A stretch of DNA of 64,000 nucleotides from SZAS-103 sp038234715 (GTDB lineage Bacteria > Pseudomonadota > Gammaproteobacteria > Xanthomonadales > Xanthomonadaceae): assembly GCA_038234715.1 (NCBI GenBank), contig JBBQTD010000005.1, positions 1 through 64,000 of the forward strand, read 5' to 3'. Below the pieces are notes generated by a model. The model saw only the letters and a program-made list of their open reading frames with translations, was not told the origin of the DNA and ran no database searches. Of the stretch, positions 7,588-14,464 are shown in pieces. The first letter of the stretch is position 1, and each line of letters opens with the position of its first letter. The position numbers were made by a program, and so were the translations under genes.

Positions 7588-9068
7588 GCGAGAAAAAAAC
7601 ATTCATCCTGCCCGACCTGGGCGAGGGCCTGCCCGACGCGACGATCGTGGAATGGTTCGTGAAGGTCGGCGACACAATTCGGCTCGATGAGCCGCTGGTG
7701 TCGATGGAGACCGCGAAAGCGGTCGTCGAAGTGCCGTCACCGTATTCGGGCAAGGTCGTCAGGCTTGCCGGCGCGGACGGCGACGTCATCGTGACCGGGA
7801 CGATGCTCGCCGAAGTCGAACTCGACCCGGCCCTGCCGCAGCGCGCCGAAGCGCAGGACACCGGGCATCACCACGGCCCGTCGCATGCCGCCGGCGGCCC
7901 GTCGAAAAGCGTGGGCTCGCCCGCGCCAGATGGCGGCGGCGAGGTGGTTGCGTCGGACGAAGGCGGCGAGATCCGTGAAAGCGATCGTACTGTTTCGAAG
8001 GCTAGCGTTGGTGACGCACCGAAGCGCGAGGCCGATGCAGGCACCGTGGTCGGCGCGATGCAGAGTTCGGACGCGGTGCGCAGCGAGACAGCGTTTGCAG
8101 TAGGCGGTGTCAAGGCCGTTCCGGCGGTGCGCGCGCTCGCGAAGAAGCTCAAGGTCGATCTTGCGCGGGTGAAGGCCACTGGCGCGGATGGCGTGGTCAC
8201 GCTCAAGGATGTGAAGGATGCGGCGGCGAGCGGCGGTGCTGCATTGCTCCCCTTGCCCGCCGGGAGAGGGGCTGGTGAGGAGCTGGGTGGAGATGGACAT
8301 CACGCATCGTCGCGCCCCGCATCCGTCGCTGTCGCGCCACCTTCGCCCGAAGGGAGAAGGGACGAGCAACGCACAACGCTTTCCGCAGCCGGCAAGCCGA
8401 TGCGCACGCAGCCACCTGGCGTCGCCGCATCCGGACAACCCGAACAGCTCAAGGGCGTGCGCCGCAACATGGCGCGGGTGATGGCCGCTGCGCATGCGCA
8501 GGTTGTCCCCACCACGCTCGTCGACGACGCCGACCTGCACGCATGGATCGGCAAGCAGGACATCACCGGGCGCCTGATCCGCTCGATCGTCGCCGCGTGC
8601 AAGGCGGTGCCTGCGCTCAATGCGTGGTTCGATGGCGAGAAACTCACGCGCACCCTGCACCCGCAGGTGGACATCGGCATCGCCGTGGACACCGACGATG
8701 GCTTGTTCGTGCCCGCCCTGCGCAACGCTGACATGCTCGACGGGGCGAGCATCCGCACCGCGATCAAACGCCTGCGGACCCAGGTCGAGGACCGCAGCAT
8801 TCCTGCGTCGGAATTGTCCGGCTATACCATTTCGCTGTCGAACTTCGGCATGTTCGCAGGCCGCTATGCGACGCCCGTGGTGGTTCCGCCCACCGTCGCG
8901 ATCGTCGGTGCCGGCAAGCTCTGCCACGACGTGGTGGCGGTGATGGGCGGCGTCGAAGTGCATCGCAGGATGCCGATCTCGCTGACATTCGACCATCGCG
9001 CGTGCACGGGCGGGGAAGCGGCGCGGTTCCTCAAGGCGCTGCTGGACGACCTGGCCGCGCCGATGTGA
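7584..9068 (+). CDS. pdhC: Dihydrolipoamide acyltransferase (E2) of the 2-oxoacid dehydrogenase complex
   Basis: 494 residues in the usual E2 order: one lipoyl domain (about 5-80, Lys45 in METAKAVVEV is the lipoylation site), a long Pro/Ala/Gly linker, an E3-binding domain (about 170-205, KAVPAVRALAKKLKVDLARV), a second linker, and the acyltransferase core (about 275-494). The core ends TFDHRACTGGEAARF, where the usual HxxxDG motif reads His471...Thr475-Gly, so the catalytic-motif aspartate is replaced by threonine. Linker residues about 221-260 are encoded by a palindromic repeat element. Start ATG 7584 has AAGGG upstream and overlaps the preceding stop. It needs lipoate attached by the LipA/LipB pathway near 59-61 kb. 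Confidence 0.94.
   Translation: MSEKKTFILPDLGEGLPDATIVEWFVKVGDTIRLDEPLVSMETAKAVVEVPSPYSGKVVRLAGADGDVIVTGTMLAEVELDPALPQRAEAQDTGHHHGPSHAAGGPSKSVGSPAPDGGGEVVASDEGGEIRESDRTVSKASVGDAPKREADAGTVVGAMQSSDAVRSETAFAVGGVKAVPAVRALAKKLKVDLARVKATGADGVVTLKDVKDAAASGGAALLPLPAGRGAGEELGGDGHHASSRPASVAVAPPSPEGRRDEQRTTLSAAGKPMRTQPPGVAASGQPEQLKGVRRNMARVMAAAHAQVVPTTLVDDADLHAWIGKQDITGRLIRSIVAACKAVPALNAWFDGEKLTRTLHPQVDIGIAVDTDDGLFVPALRNADMLDGASIRTAIKRLRTQVEDRSIPASELSGYTISLSNFGMFAGRYATPVVVPPTVAIVGAGKLCHDVVAVMGGVEVHRRMPISLTFDHRACTGGEAARFLKALLDDLAAPM
8247..8361. repeat. Palindromic intergenic-type repeat inserted in frame in the E2 linker
   Basis: The left part reads CTCCCCTTGCCCGCCGGGAG followed by AGGGGCTGGTGAGG and the right part reads CACCTTCGCCCGAAGGGAGA. 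Such C-rich/G-rich mini-palindromes are typical intergenic repeats of Lysobacterales. Here the whole 115-bp segment lies inside an open reading frame and is translated as a Pro/Gly/Arg-rich linker with no stop. Related shorter palindromes lie near 25575-25602 and 35655-35680. Confidence 0.7.
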
Positions 9069-9143
9069 TCTTCGCGTTGGACAAGTCGACAGCGGGGCTC
9101 CGGCTGGCGCCCTGCCATCGATCGTGCAACGGAGAAAGAGACG

Positions 9144-9563
9144 ATGGGAATCATGATTGGGGGTCTGATCGGGGCCTTGCTCGGGCTGGGCCTGCTCAAT
9201 GCGATGGCCCTGATCGCAAGGAGGGGCGGCAACCCCTGCGACACGCTGGCCTTTTCCATGTCTGGCGATGTGATCGGCAAGATCGACGCATGGGCGAAAA
9301 GCAACGGCTACCGCCTCGAGCCTGGCGACGGCGTGACCAAGCGCTACCAGAAGGGCTACAACATCCTGACCGCCCCGATGTTCCTCGATGTGATCCGCAA
9401 CGGCGATCAATACACGCTCAAGAGCTACGTCCAGATCAACGGCTTCATCGTCAAGGGCGACATGGCGCTAACCGCAAGCGGCTTCCTGGTGAAGCTGCCA
9501 CGGGCGATGGCGAAGAAGGCACACAACCTGTTGCGCGCCGACCTTGGGCAGCCGCTGCTCTAG
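9144..9563 (+). CDS. Small membrane-anchored protein of unknown function
   Basis: 139 residues. Residues 3-25 form one glycine/leucine-rich hydrophobic helix (IGGLIGALLGLGLLNAMAL) that probably anchors it in the inner membrane; the rest is a soluble alpha-beta domain of about 110 residues with YRLEPGDGVTKRYQKGYN and YTLKSYVQIN. GGAG 9 bases before the ATG supports the start. No family recognised. It lies 75 bases after the E2 stop and may be the last gene of that operon; the multi-hairpin element follows 17 bases after its stop. Confidence 0.8.
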   Translation: MGIMIGGLIGALLGLGLLNAMALIARRGGNPCDTLAFSMSGDVIGKIDAWAKSNGYRLEPGDGVTKRYQKGYNILTAPMFLDVIRNGDQYTLKSYVQINGFIVKGDMALTASGFLVKLPRAMAKKAHNLLRADLGQPLL

Positions 9564-9580
9564 TGACGGCTGCAACGCTA

Positions 9581-9832
9581 AGGAACCTCTGAACAAATTC
9601 GGAGGTTGACCAGCTTCGCTGTTGAGAAGCGCTTGTGCGGTGCATGGATGCACCGCCGCGAACAACGACGCAAGTCGTTGATGATGCGATACATCCGTGT
9701 ATCGCCCCTTCGCTGCGCGAACGCCGGCTTCGCCGTTCCGCCGCGCTCCTGCGCGGCAGGTCGCGAGCACCGAGTCCGGACATGCGCCGGAATCGGTGCG
9801 TCTTAACAAGTCCAGGACGGATTTGTTCAGAC
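9581..9832. repeat. Multi-hairpin dispersed element, long copy
   Basis: About 250 bp of consecutive hairpins: CCTCTGAA..TTCGGAGG, GCGGTGCAT..ATGCACCGC, AACGAC-GCAA-GTCGTT, GCGATACA-TCCG-TGTATCGC, then GCACCGAGTCCGG pairing with CCGGAATCGGTGC, and a last stem TAACAAGTCC..GGATTTGTT. A shorter second copy lies at 46544-46693; the segment of about 100 bp with the TCCG-loop hairpin is absent there. No coding potential is apparent. It begins 17 bases after a stop codon. The rest of the gap to 9988 holds nothing I can name apart from a short CATCCTGAGC-type mosaic repeat near 9915. Confidence 0.8.
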
Positions 9833-9988
9833 CATCCCTAAGGTCTGGGCGCATCGGCTCAACTCCTTGCCCTCGGCGTGCGCTGCCCTTGTCGGCCCTG
9901 CCTGCGCTTGTCATCCTGAGCCCTTCGCCGCACGCAAACCCCATTGGGGACTTGATGGGGTGATGACCCGCGACCACAGGAGCCGTCG

Positions 9989-10375
9989 ATGCCGCATCAC
10001 AGCCGACTGAGCACCCTTGTACTGGACTGCCGCGTCGAGAATCTTCGCGATGCGGCGACTTTCTGGAGCCAGGCGCTCGGCAAGCCCATCGTCACCGTCG
10101 ACCAGGACGGCGACGGCCGCTACGCCGAGCTGCGCACCGAGCCCGACGAGCCGATCATCCTGTTGCAGAAGGTCGAGCACGAAGCCCGCGTGCACCTGGA
10201 CATGGAAACCGACGACCTCGAAGCCGAGGCCGCGCGTCTGGAGGCGCAAGGCGCAAGACGCATCGCGTTCGTGCGCGGCCGCTGGTGGGTCATGGAAGCG
10301 CCGACCGGGCATCGGTTCTGCATCGTGCACAAGCAGCGCGACGCGTTCGGGCCGCATCTGAACGCCTGGGACTGA
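9989..10375 (+). CDS. VOC-superfamily (glyoxalase-like) protein
   Basis: 128 residues with the two beta-alpha-beta-beta-beta modules of the vicinal-oxygen-chelate fold: LSTLVLDCRVENLRDAATFWSQAL opens the first and VHLDMETDDLEAEAARLEAQG opens the second, ending in APTGHRFCIVHKQ. The family includes glyoxalases, dioxygenases and antibiotic-binding proteins; the Glyoxalase_6-like subgroup seen here is mostly uncharacterised. The metal-ligand set looks incomplete (one clear His in VHLDME), so catalysis cannot be claimed. AGGAG lies 8 bases before the ATG. It is monocistronic by spacing. Confidence 0.85.
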   Translation: MPHHSRLSTLVLDCRVENLRDAATFWSQALGKPIVTVDQDGDGRYAELRTEPDEPIILLQKVEHEARVHLDMETDDLEAEAARLEAQGARRIAFVRGRWWVMEAPTGHRFCIVHKQRDAFGPHLNAWD

Positions 10376-10395
10376 ATGCCTGCGGGATGAATCGT

Positions 10396-10500
10396 TGCGC
10401 GTTTTCCGTGGCCCGGAAGGAACTTTCCGTGGGCAGATTGCCGCTGTCCGCGGTCCGCAAGGGACTTTCTGTGGACCGATTCCCGCTGTCCCTGGTCACG
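10396..10500 (+). repeat. Five 21-bp periodic repeats encoding heptads
   Basis: Five consecutive 21-bp units share a core like CTTTCTGTGGACCGA. Read from ATG 10387 each unit gives a heptad of the form x-x-Leu/Phe-Ser-Val-x-Arg (KELSVGR, KGLSVDR). After the fifth unit the frame runs on antisense to the next gene without a natural end, so an intact protein is doubtful; this is either a gene remnant or a repeat tract. A comparable tract is at 34235-34632. Confidence 0.6.
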
Positions 10501-10548
10501 GTGGATTCCCGGATTGACCAACCCTGCTTATCCGATCAGGACGGCTGT

Positions 10549-10839
10549 TCAGCGAGGGAGCATTCGGTGGCGAGCGACCAAGGCGATCGTCATCACCCCG
10601 AGGAAAACGCCATATGCGACCAGCGTCGCAAAGATCTGCTTCCACATCACCCCGACATCGGTGTTTGCGGTCAGGTACCCCCAGCGCATCCCGTAGAAAC
10701 TGCCGGCGCCGGCAAGCAACAGCGTGATCGCATCAAACAGGCGGCGTGCGGCCGTGCGGGGCGCGCGCGGGTACATCCAGAACAGCACGCCGAGGATCAG
10801 GAACCACGGCATGAACAGGATCAGCGCGAGGTACGGCAT
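10549..10839 (-). CDS. Small inner-membrane protein coupled to trpS
   Basis: 96 residues with three hydrophobic segments: residues 2-23 (LALILFMPWFLILGVLFWMY), about 37-55 (ITLLLAGAGSFYGMRWGYL) and about 67-88 (IFATLVAYGVFLGVMTIALV). The ATG overlaps the trpS stop codon by one base (TGATG), so it is the second gene of a trpS operon and probably translated by reinitiation. No named family is recognised. Confidence 0.8.
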   Translation of the reverse strand: MPYLALILFMPWFLILGVLFWMYPRAPRTAARRLFDAITLLLAGAGSFYGMRWGYLTANTDVGVMWKQIFATLVAYGVFLGVMTIALVARHRMLPR

Positions 10840-12137
10840 CAGTGCTCTGTCGCCGTCAGCCGCTGCAGTGCGGCCTCGACATCGCGCCCGGTGGCGGGGG
10901 AAAGCACGCTGACGGTGTCGGCCAGGTCGTCGAGGCCCAGCGTGCGGCTCTTCAGGCCGCTGATGATGTGGCCCGACTTCATCGGCAAGTCGAAGCCGAT
11001 GCTCTGCAGCAACACCCTCCCATCGCCATCGATCAGCTTGAAATAGAACTTGCCGTCCGCTTCGCGATACTGCTTGAACTGCGGCAATGCAGGCTTCGTC
11101 CGGGTGATGGTTTGCACAGCGCCGCCCGCGCGCAGGTCGCGCAGCCCGGCCGCCGCACGCAAGCGCGTCAACAGCGGCGCGGCCAGCAGGCGTGCCTTCA
11201 CCGCGCCGGCGCGCAACAGCCGCTCGACTTCGGCAACTCCTTCGGTCGTTTCCGCATAGAACGCGTAGCGTTCGCGCAACGGCGCGATCTCTGCGTCAAC
11301 GCGCTCGAATAATTGCTGCTTGGCGTCGCCCCAGCTGATGCCATCGGCGAATGCCTTGCGCATCGTAGCCGTCTCGTGTGCAGTTGCGAACGCGCGATAC
11401 AGCTCGAACACGTTCGACGCATCGGCGTCCTTGGGCTCGCCGGGCGCGCGCGAGTCGGTCACGATGCCGGCGATGAGCTTCCTGAGTTCGGCAGCGCTCG
11501 CGAACAGCGGAATCGTGTTGTCGTAGCTCTTGCTCATCTTGCGGCCGTCAAGGCCAGGCAGCGTGGCGACATGTTCCTCGATCGCCGCCTGCGGAAAGCT
11601 GAAGAAGTCGCCGTGCAGGTGGTTGAAGCGCGCCGCGATGTCGCGCGCCATCTCGATGTGCTGCACCTGGTCGCGTCCGACCGGGACCTTGTCGGCGTTG
11701 AACAGCAGGATGTCGGCGGCCATCAGCACCGGGTACATGAACAGCCCGGCTGTGATGCCTGCGTCCGGGTCGTCGCCATCGGCACTGTTGCGGTCGACGG
11801 CGGCCTTGTATGCGTGCGCGCGATTGAGCAGGCCCTTCGCTGCGACACAGGTCAACAGCCAGGTGAGTTCGGGGATCTCCGGAATGTCGGACTGCCGATA
11901 AAACCAGACCTTTTCCGGATCGAGCCCGCAAGCCAGCCACGCAGCGGCGATTTCCAGGGTCGACCGCTGCACGCGCGCGGGATCGTTGACCTTGATCAGC
12001 GCGTGGTAGTCGGCAAGGAAATAGAAGCTCTCCACACCTGGCGCATGGCTCGCGGCAATCGCCGGGCGGATCGCACCGACGTAGTTGCCGAGGTGCGGCG
12101 TGCCGGACGTGGTGATGCCGGTCAGGATGCGGGGCAT
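10839..12137 (-). CDS. trpS: Tryptophanyl-tRNA synthetase with C-terminal extension
   Basis: Charges tRNA-Trp with tryptophan in the cytoplasm. Class I signatures are present: GTPHLGNY as the HIGH motif and GRKMSKSYDN as the KMSKS loop, plus DQVQHIEMARD typical of TrpRS. At 432 residues it exceeds the usual 330-340 by about 90. The extra C-terminus (about 345-432, with DGKFYFKLIDGDGRVLLQS) resembles the small DUF1508/YegP fold. Similar long TrpRS forms are recalled from other beta/gammaproteobacteria. The start at 12137 lies 30-odd bases after a possible -10 sequence (TACAAT on the minus strand). A small membrane protein is co-translated downstream. Confidence 0.96.
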   Translation of the reverse strand: MPRILTGITTSGTPHLGNYVGAIRPAIAASHAPGVESFYFLADYHALIKVNDPARVQRSTLEIAAAWLACGLDPEKVWFYRQSDIPEIPELTWLLTCVAAKGLLNRAHAYKAAVDRNSADGDDPDAGITAGLFMYPVLMAADILLFNADKVPVGRDQVQHIEMARDIAARFNHLHGDFFSFPQAAIEEHVATLPGLDGRKMSKSYDNTIPLFASAAELRKLIAGIVTDSRAPGEPKDADASNVFELYRAFATAHETATMRKAFADGISWGDAKQQLFERVDAEIAPLRERYAFYAETTEGVAEVERLLRAGAVKARLLAAPLLTRLRAAAGLRDLRAGGAVQTITRTKPALPQFKQYREADGKFYFKLIDGDGRVLLQSIGFDLPMKSGHIISGLKSRTLGLDDLADTVSVLSPATGRDVEAALQRLTATEH

Positions 12138-12236
12138 GTTGGGGACTCTGGGGGCAACGCGAAATTGTAGCGCGAGACGCTAACCCCATTTCCGGACATG
12201 CGCCGTTGAACAGGGCACCCAACCACGAGGTGTCCC

Positions 12237-13115
12237 ATGAAAACGCTGATGAACCTGATGTTGATGTCCATGTGCGCGCTGTCCGCGACCGCGTGCGCGC
12301 GGCCGCTGGTGGATCTGTCGGTGGTCGATCGCGATACCGGCTCGACCCTGCCGACCTACACGCAGCACGGACGCCACTACGTCCCCGGCGAACCCGGCCA
12401 TCGCTATGCATTGCGCCTGTCCAACCACACCGGCCAGCGCGTGATGGTGGTGCTGAGCGTCGACGGGGTGAACGCGGTCACCGGCGAAACCGCCGGCGCC
12501 GACCAGAACGGTTACGTGCTCGATCCATGGCAGACCACCGAAATCGCCGGATGGCGCAAGAGCTACAGCGACATAGCGCAGTTCGTTTTCACCGCGATCG
12601 ATGACAGCTACGCCGCGCGTACCGGGCGACCCGACAACGTCGGCGTGATCGGCATGGCGGTCTTTCGCGAACGCGTGCCGGAGCCGGTGTATCAGCGGCC
12701 GATGTATGCGCCATCCGTCGCGGAGCGCAAGGACGAGGAAGGGTCGTACGACAGGCGCGAGGTCGCAGCTGCGCGCGCATCGGGTGCACCGGCTCCGCCC
12801 GCCTCGATGGCCGCGCAAGCCGCAGGCACTGGCTACGCGTCCGCCAAGTCAGCGGGCAGGATGAACAACGCTCCCGCCGACAGCGTCGCCCAGGAGATCG
12901 GAACCGGGCACGGCGAACGCGAGTACTCGCCCACCTCACAGACAACGTTCGAACGCATCAGCGCATCGCCGCAGCAGGTTGTCCAGTTGTTCTACGACAC
13001 CCCGCAGCAGCTGGTTGCGCGAGGCATCATGCCGCGCTACTACGCCCAGCGCTGGCCGCGCGAGGATGCACCGCAGGCATTTCCGACTGGTTTCGTGCCA
13101 GACCCTTCGTGGTGA
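12237..13115 (+). CDS. Exported protein of unknown function
   Basis: 292 residues with a methionine-rich Sec signal peptide (about 1-21, ending SATACARP; the cysteine might be a lipidation site but the residue at -3 is not a classical lipobox). The mature protein has a beta-rich N-terminal domain (about 25-150, GHRYALRLSNHTGQRVMVVL, then PWQTTEIAGWRKS), an Ala/Pro-rich middle that looks disordered (about 170-230), and a tail rich in Gln/Tyr. Family unknown to me, probably periplasmic or cell-surface. GAGG precedes the ATG by 7 bases. It diverges from trpS. Confidence 0.75.
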   Translation: MKTLMNLMLMSMCALSATACARPLVDLSVVDRDTGSTLPTYTQHGRHYVPGEPGHRYALRLSNHTGQRVMVVLSVDGVNAVTGETAGADQNGYVLDPWQTTEIAGWRKSYSDIAQFVFTAIDDSYAARTGRPDNVGVIGMAVFRERVPEPVYQRPMYAPSVAERKDEEGSYDRREVAAARASGAPAPPASMAAQAAGTGYASAKSAGRMNNAPADSVAQEIGTGHGEREYSPTSQTTFERISASPQQVVQLFYDTPQQLVARGIMPRYYAQRWPREDAPQAFPTGFVPDPSW

Positions 13116-13169
13116 GAACACGCAGGCAATTGTTGAAGAACGGGCTGGCTCCTGCCGGCCCGTTCGCTT

Positions 13170-13313
13170 TCATGACACGCAGCGATCCACGCAGGTTGCG
13201 GCTGCACCGGCAGCACTGCTGACCGGCTTGATCCTGTCGTGCATGGTCTTGCATCCAGCCAGCAGCAGCGCGGCCGACAGGCAAAACAGTATTGCGGCGA
13301 TCGAGCGTTTCAT
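13170..13313 (-). CDS. Tiny lipoprotein (47 residues)
   Basis: Short gene of 48 codons. It begins with MKRSIAAILF, continues as a hydrophobic helix and ends its signal peptide with the strong lipobox LLLAGC, followed by KTMHDR. GGAG stands 8 bases before the ATG. The mature part is only about 27 residues with two further cysteines (TCVDRC). It resembles entericidin-like or other small outer-membrane lipoproteins by size and by the residues following the lipid cysteine, but I cannot assign a family. It sits just downstream of arginase on the same strand. Confidence 0.7.
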   Translation of the reverse strand: MKRSIAAILFCLSAALLLAGCKTMHDRIKPVSSAAGAAATCVDRCVS

Positions 13314-13369
13314 GGGCACAGCTCCTTGGCGTACATGGAATCGGGGTTGGGAGAATCATCGATGCGCCA

Positions 13370-14296
13370 TTACGCGCGCATCAGGGTTGATTTGCCGAAC
13401 AGGCTTTCGACCAGATCGACCGCCAGCCGCGCGGTGCGGTTGTGGTCGTCGAATGCGGGATTGAGTTCCATGATGTCCAGCGAACCCATGCGCCCGGTGT
13501 CGGCGATCATCTCCATCACCAGCTGGGCTTCGCGGTAATTGGGGCCGCCCGGCACGGTGGTTCCGACGGCTGGGGCGATCGACGGGTCGAGGAAGTCGAC
13601 GTCGAAGCTCACGTGCAGGTGGGTGTCGTTGACCATGCCTTCGAGCGCTTCTTCCATCACCCTCTTCATCCCGATCTCGTCGATGTAGCGCATGTCGTAG
13701 ATGTCGATGTTGTATTGCTGGACCAGCCTCTTCTCCCCCACGTCGACCGATCGGATGCCGATCTGCCGGAGGACGTCGGGAGTGATCGCCGGCGCGTGAC
13801 CGCCCAGGTGGGTCAAGGTACGCGGGCCGATCCCGCAAAGGCACGCGACGGGCATGCCGTGGATGTTGCCGGACGGCGTCACTTCGTCGGTGTTGAAGTC
13901 TGCATGCGCATCAAGCCACAACACACGCAGGGATTTCCCCCGTTCGCGACACCAGCGTGCGACCGCGGTGATCGAACCGGTGCCGAGGCAGTGGTCGCCG
14001 CCAAGCAGGATCGGCAGGTGCCCGCCTTCGAGTTCAGCGTACATCGCGTCCATCACCAACCGGTTCCACGCGACCACTTCGTCGAGATGGCGATACCCTT
14101 CGGTCGGTGGCTGCCATGGATTCGACGGACCCACCAGGTTGCCACGGTCGATGACCTCCAGGCCGCGTCCGCGCAAGGCTTCCACGAGCCCGGCAACACG
14201 CAGCGCTTCGGGTCCCATCGACGCGCCCCGATCGCCGGCCCCGACATCGGTGGGCGCACCGATCAATGCGATGGCTCTGGATCCGCTCGCAGGCAT
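13370..14296 (-). CDS. rocF: Arginase (arginase/agmatinase family)
   Basis: 308 residues. Hydrolyses L-arginine to ornithine and urea using two Mn ions. All metal-binding motifs are visible: GGDHCLGTGS, DAHADFN and SFDVDFLDP, plus the arginase-type segment SGNIHGMPVA (agmatinases differ here). AAGGGG about 10 bases upstream supports ATG 14296. The N-terminal GAPTDVGAGDRGASMGPEALR is typical of true arginases. The tiny lipoprotein lies downstream with a gap of about 55 bases. Divergent from the histidine kinase. Confidence 0.93.
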   Translation of the reverse strand: MPASGSRAIALIGAPTDVGAGDRGASMGPEALRVAGLVEALRGRGLEVIDRGNLVGPSNPWQPPTEGYRHLDEVVAWNRLVMDAMYAELEGGHLPILLGGDHCLGTGSITAVARWCRERGKSLRVLWLDAHADFNTDEVTPSGNIHGMPVACLCGIGPRTLTHLGGHAPAITPDVLRQIGIRSVDVGEKRLVQQYNIDIYDMRYIDEIGMKRVMEEALEGMVNDTHLHVSFDVDFLDPSIAPAVGTTVPGGPNYREAQLVMEMIADTGRMGSLDIMELNPAFDDHNRTARLAVDLVESLFGKSTLMRA

Positions 14297-14464
14297 CTGC
14301 TGTTCCCCTTGAATGATTGGCCCGCCGCGGCAAGGCGCGAGCACCCCGCCATTCTAGTCGTCCGCCCTGCTGCATTTGCATCCGCCGGAAAAGGAATCCT
14401 TCGACCGGCTTGCGATCGCATAGAATCCCATGGCGGAGCTTTCCAGCCGCCGGCGGGAGAAGTC

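Noticed and set aside
7737..9410. 557-codon open frame antisense to the E2 gene
   Set aside because: It is a shadow of high GC coding sequence: biased to His/Arg/Gln, no domain similarity, and antisense over the whole E2 core.
10500..11046. Continuation of the heptad frame as a long protein
   Set aside because: Beyond 10500 the frame is antisense to the small membrane gene and trpS and loses the heptad pattern.
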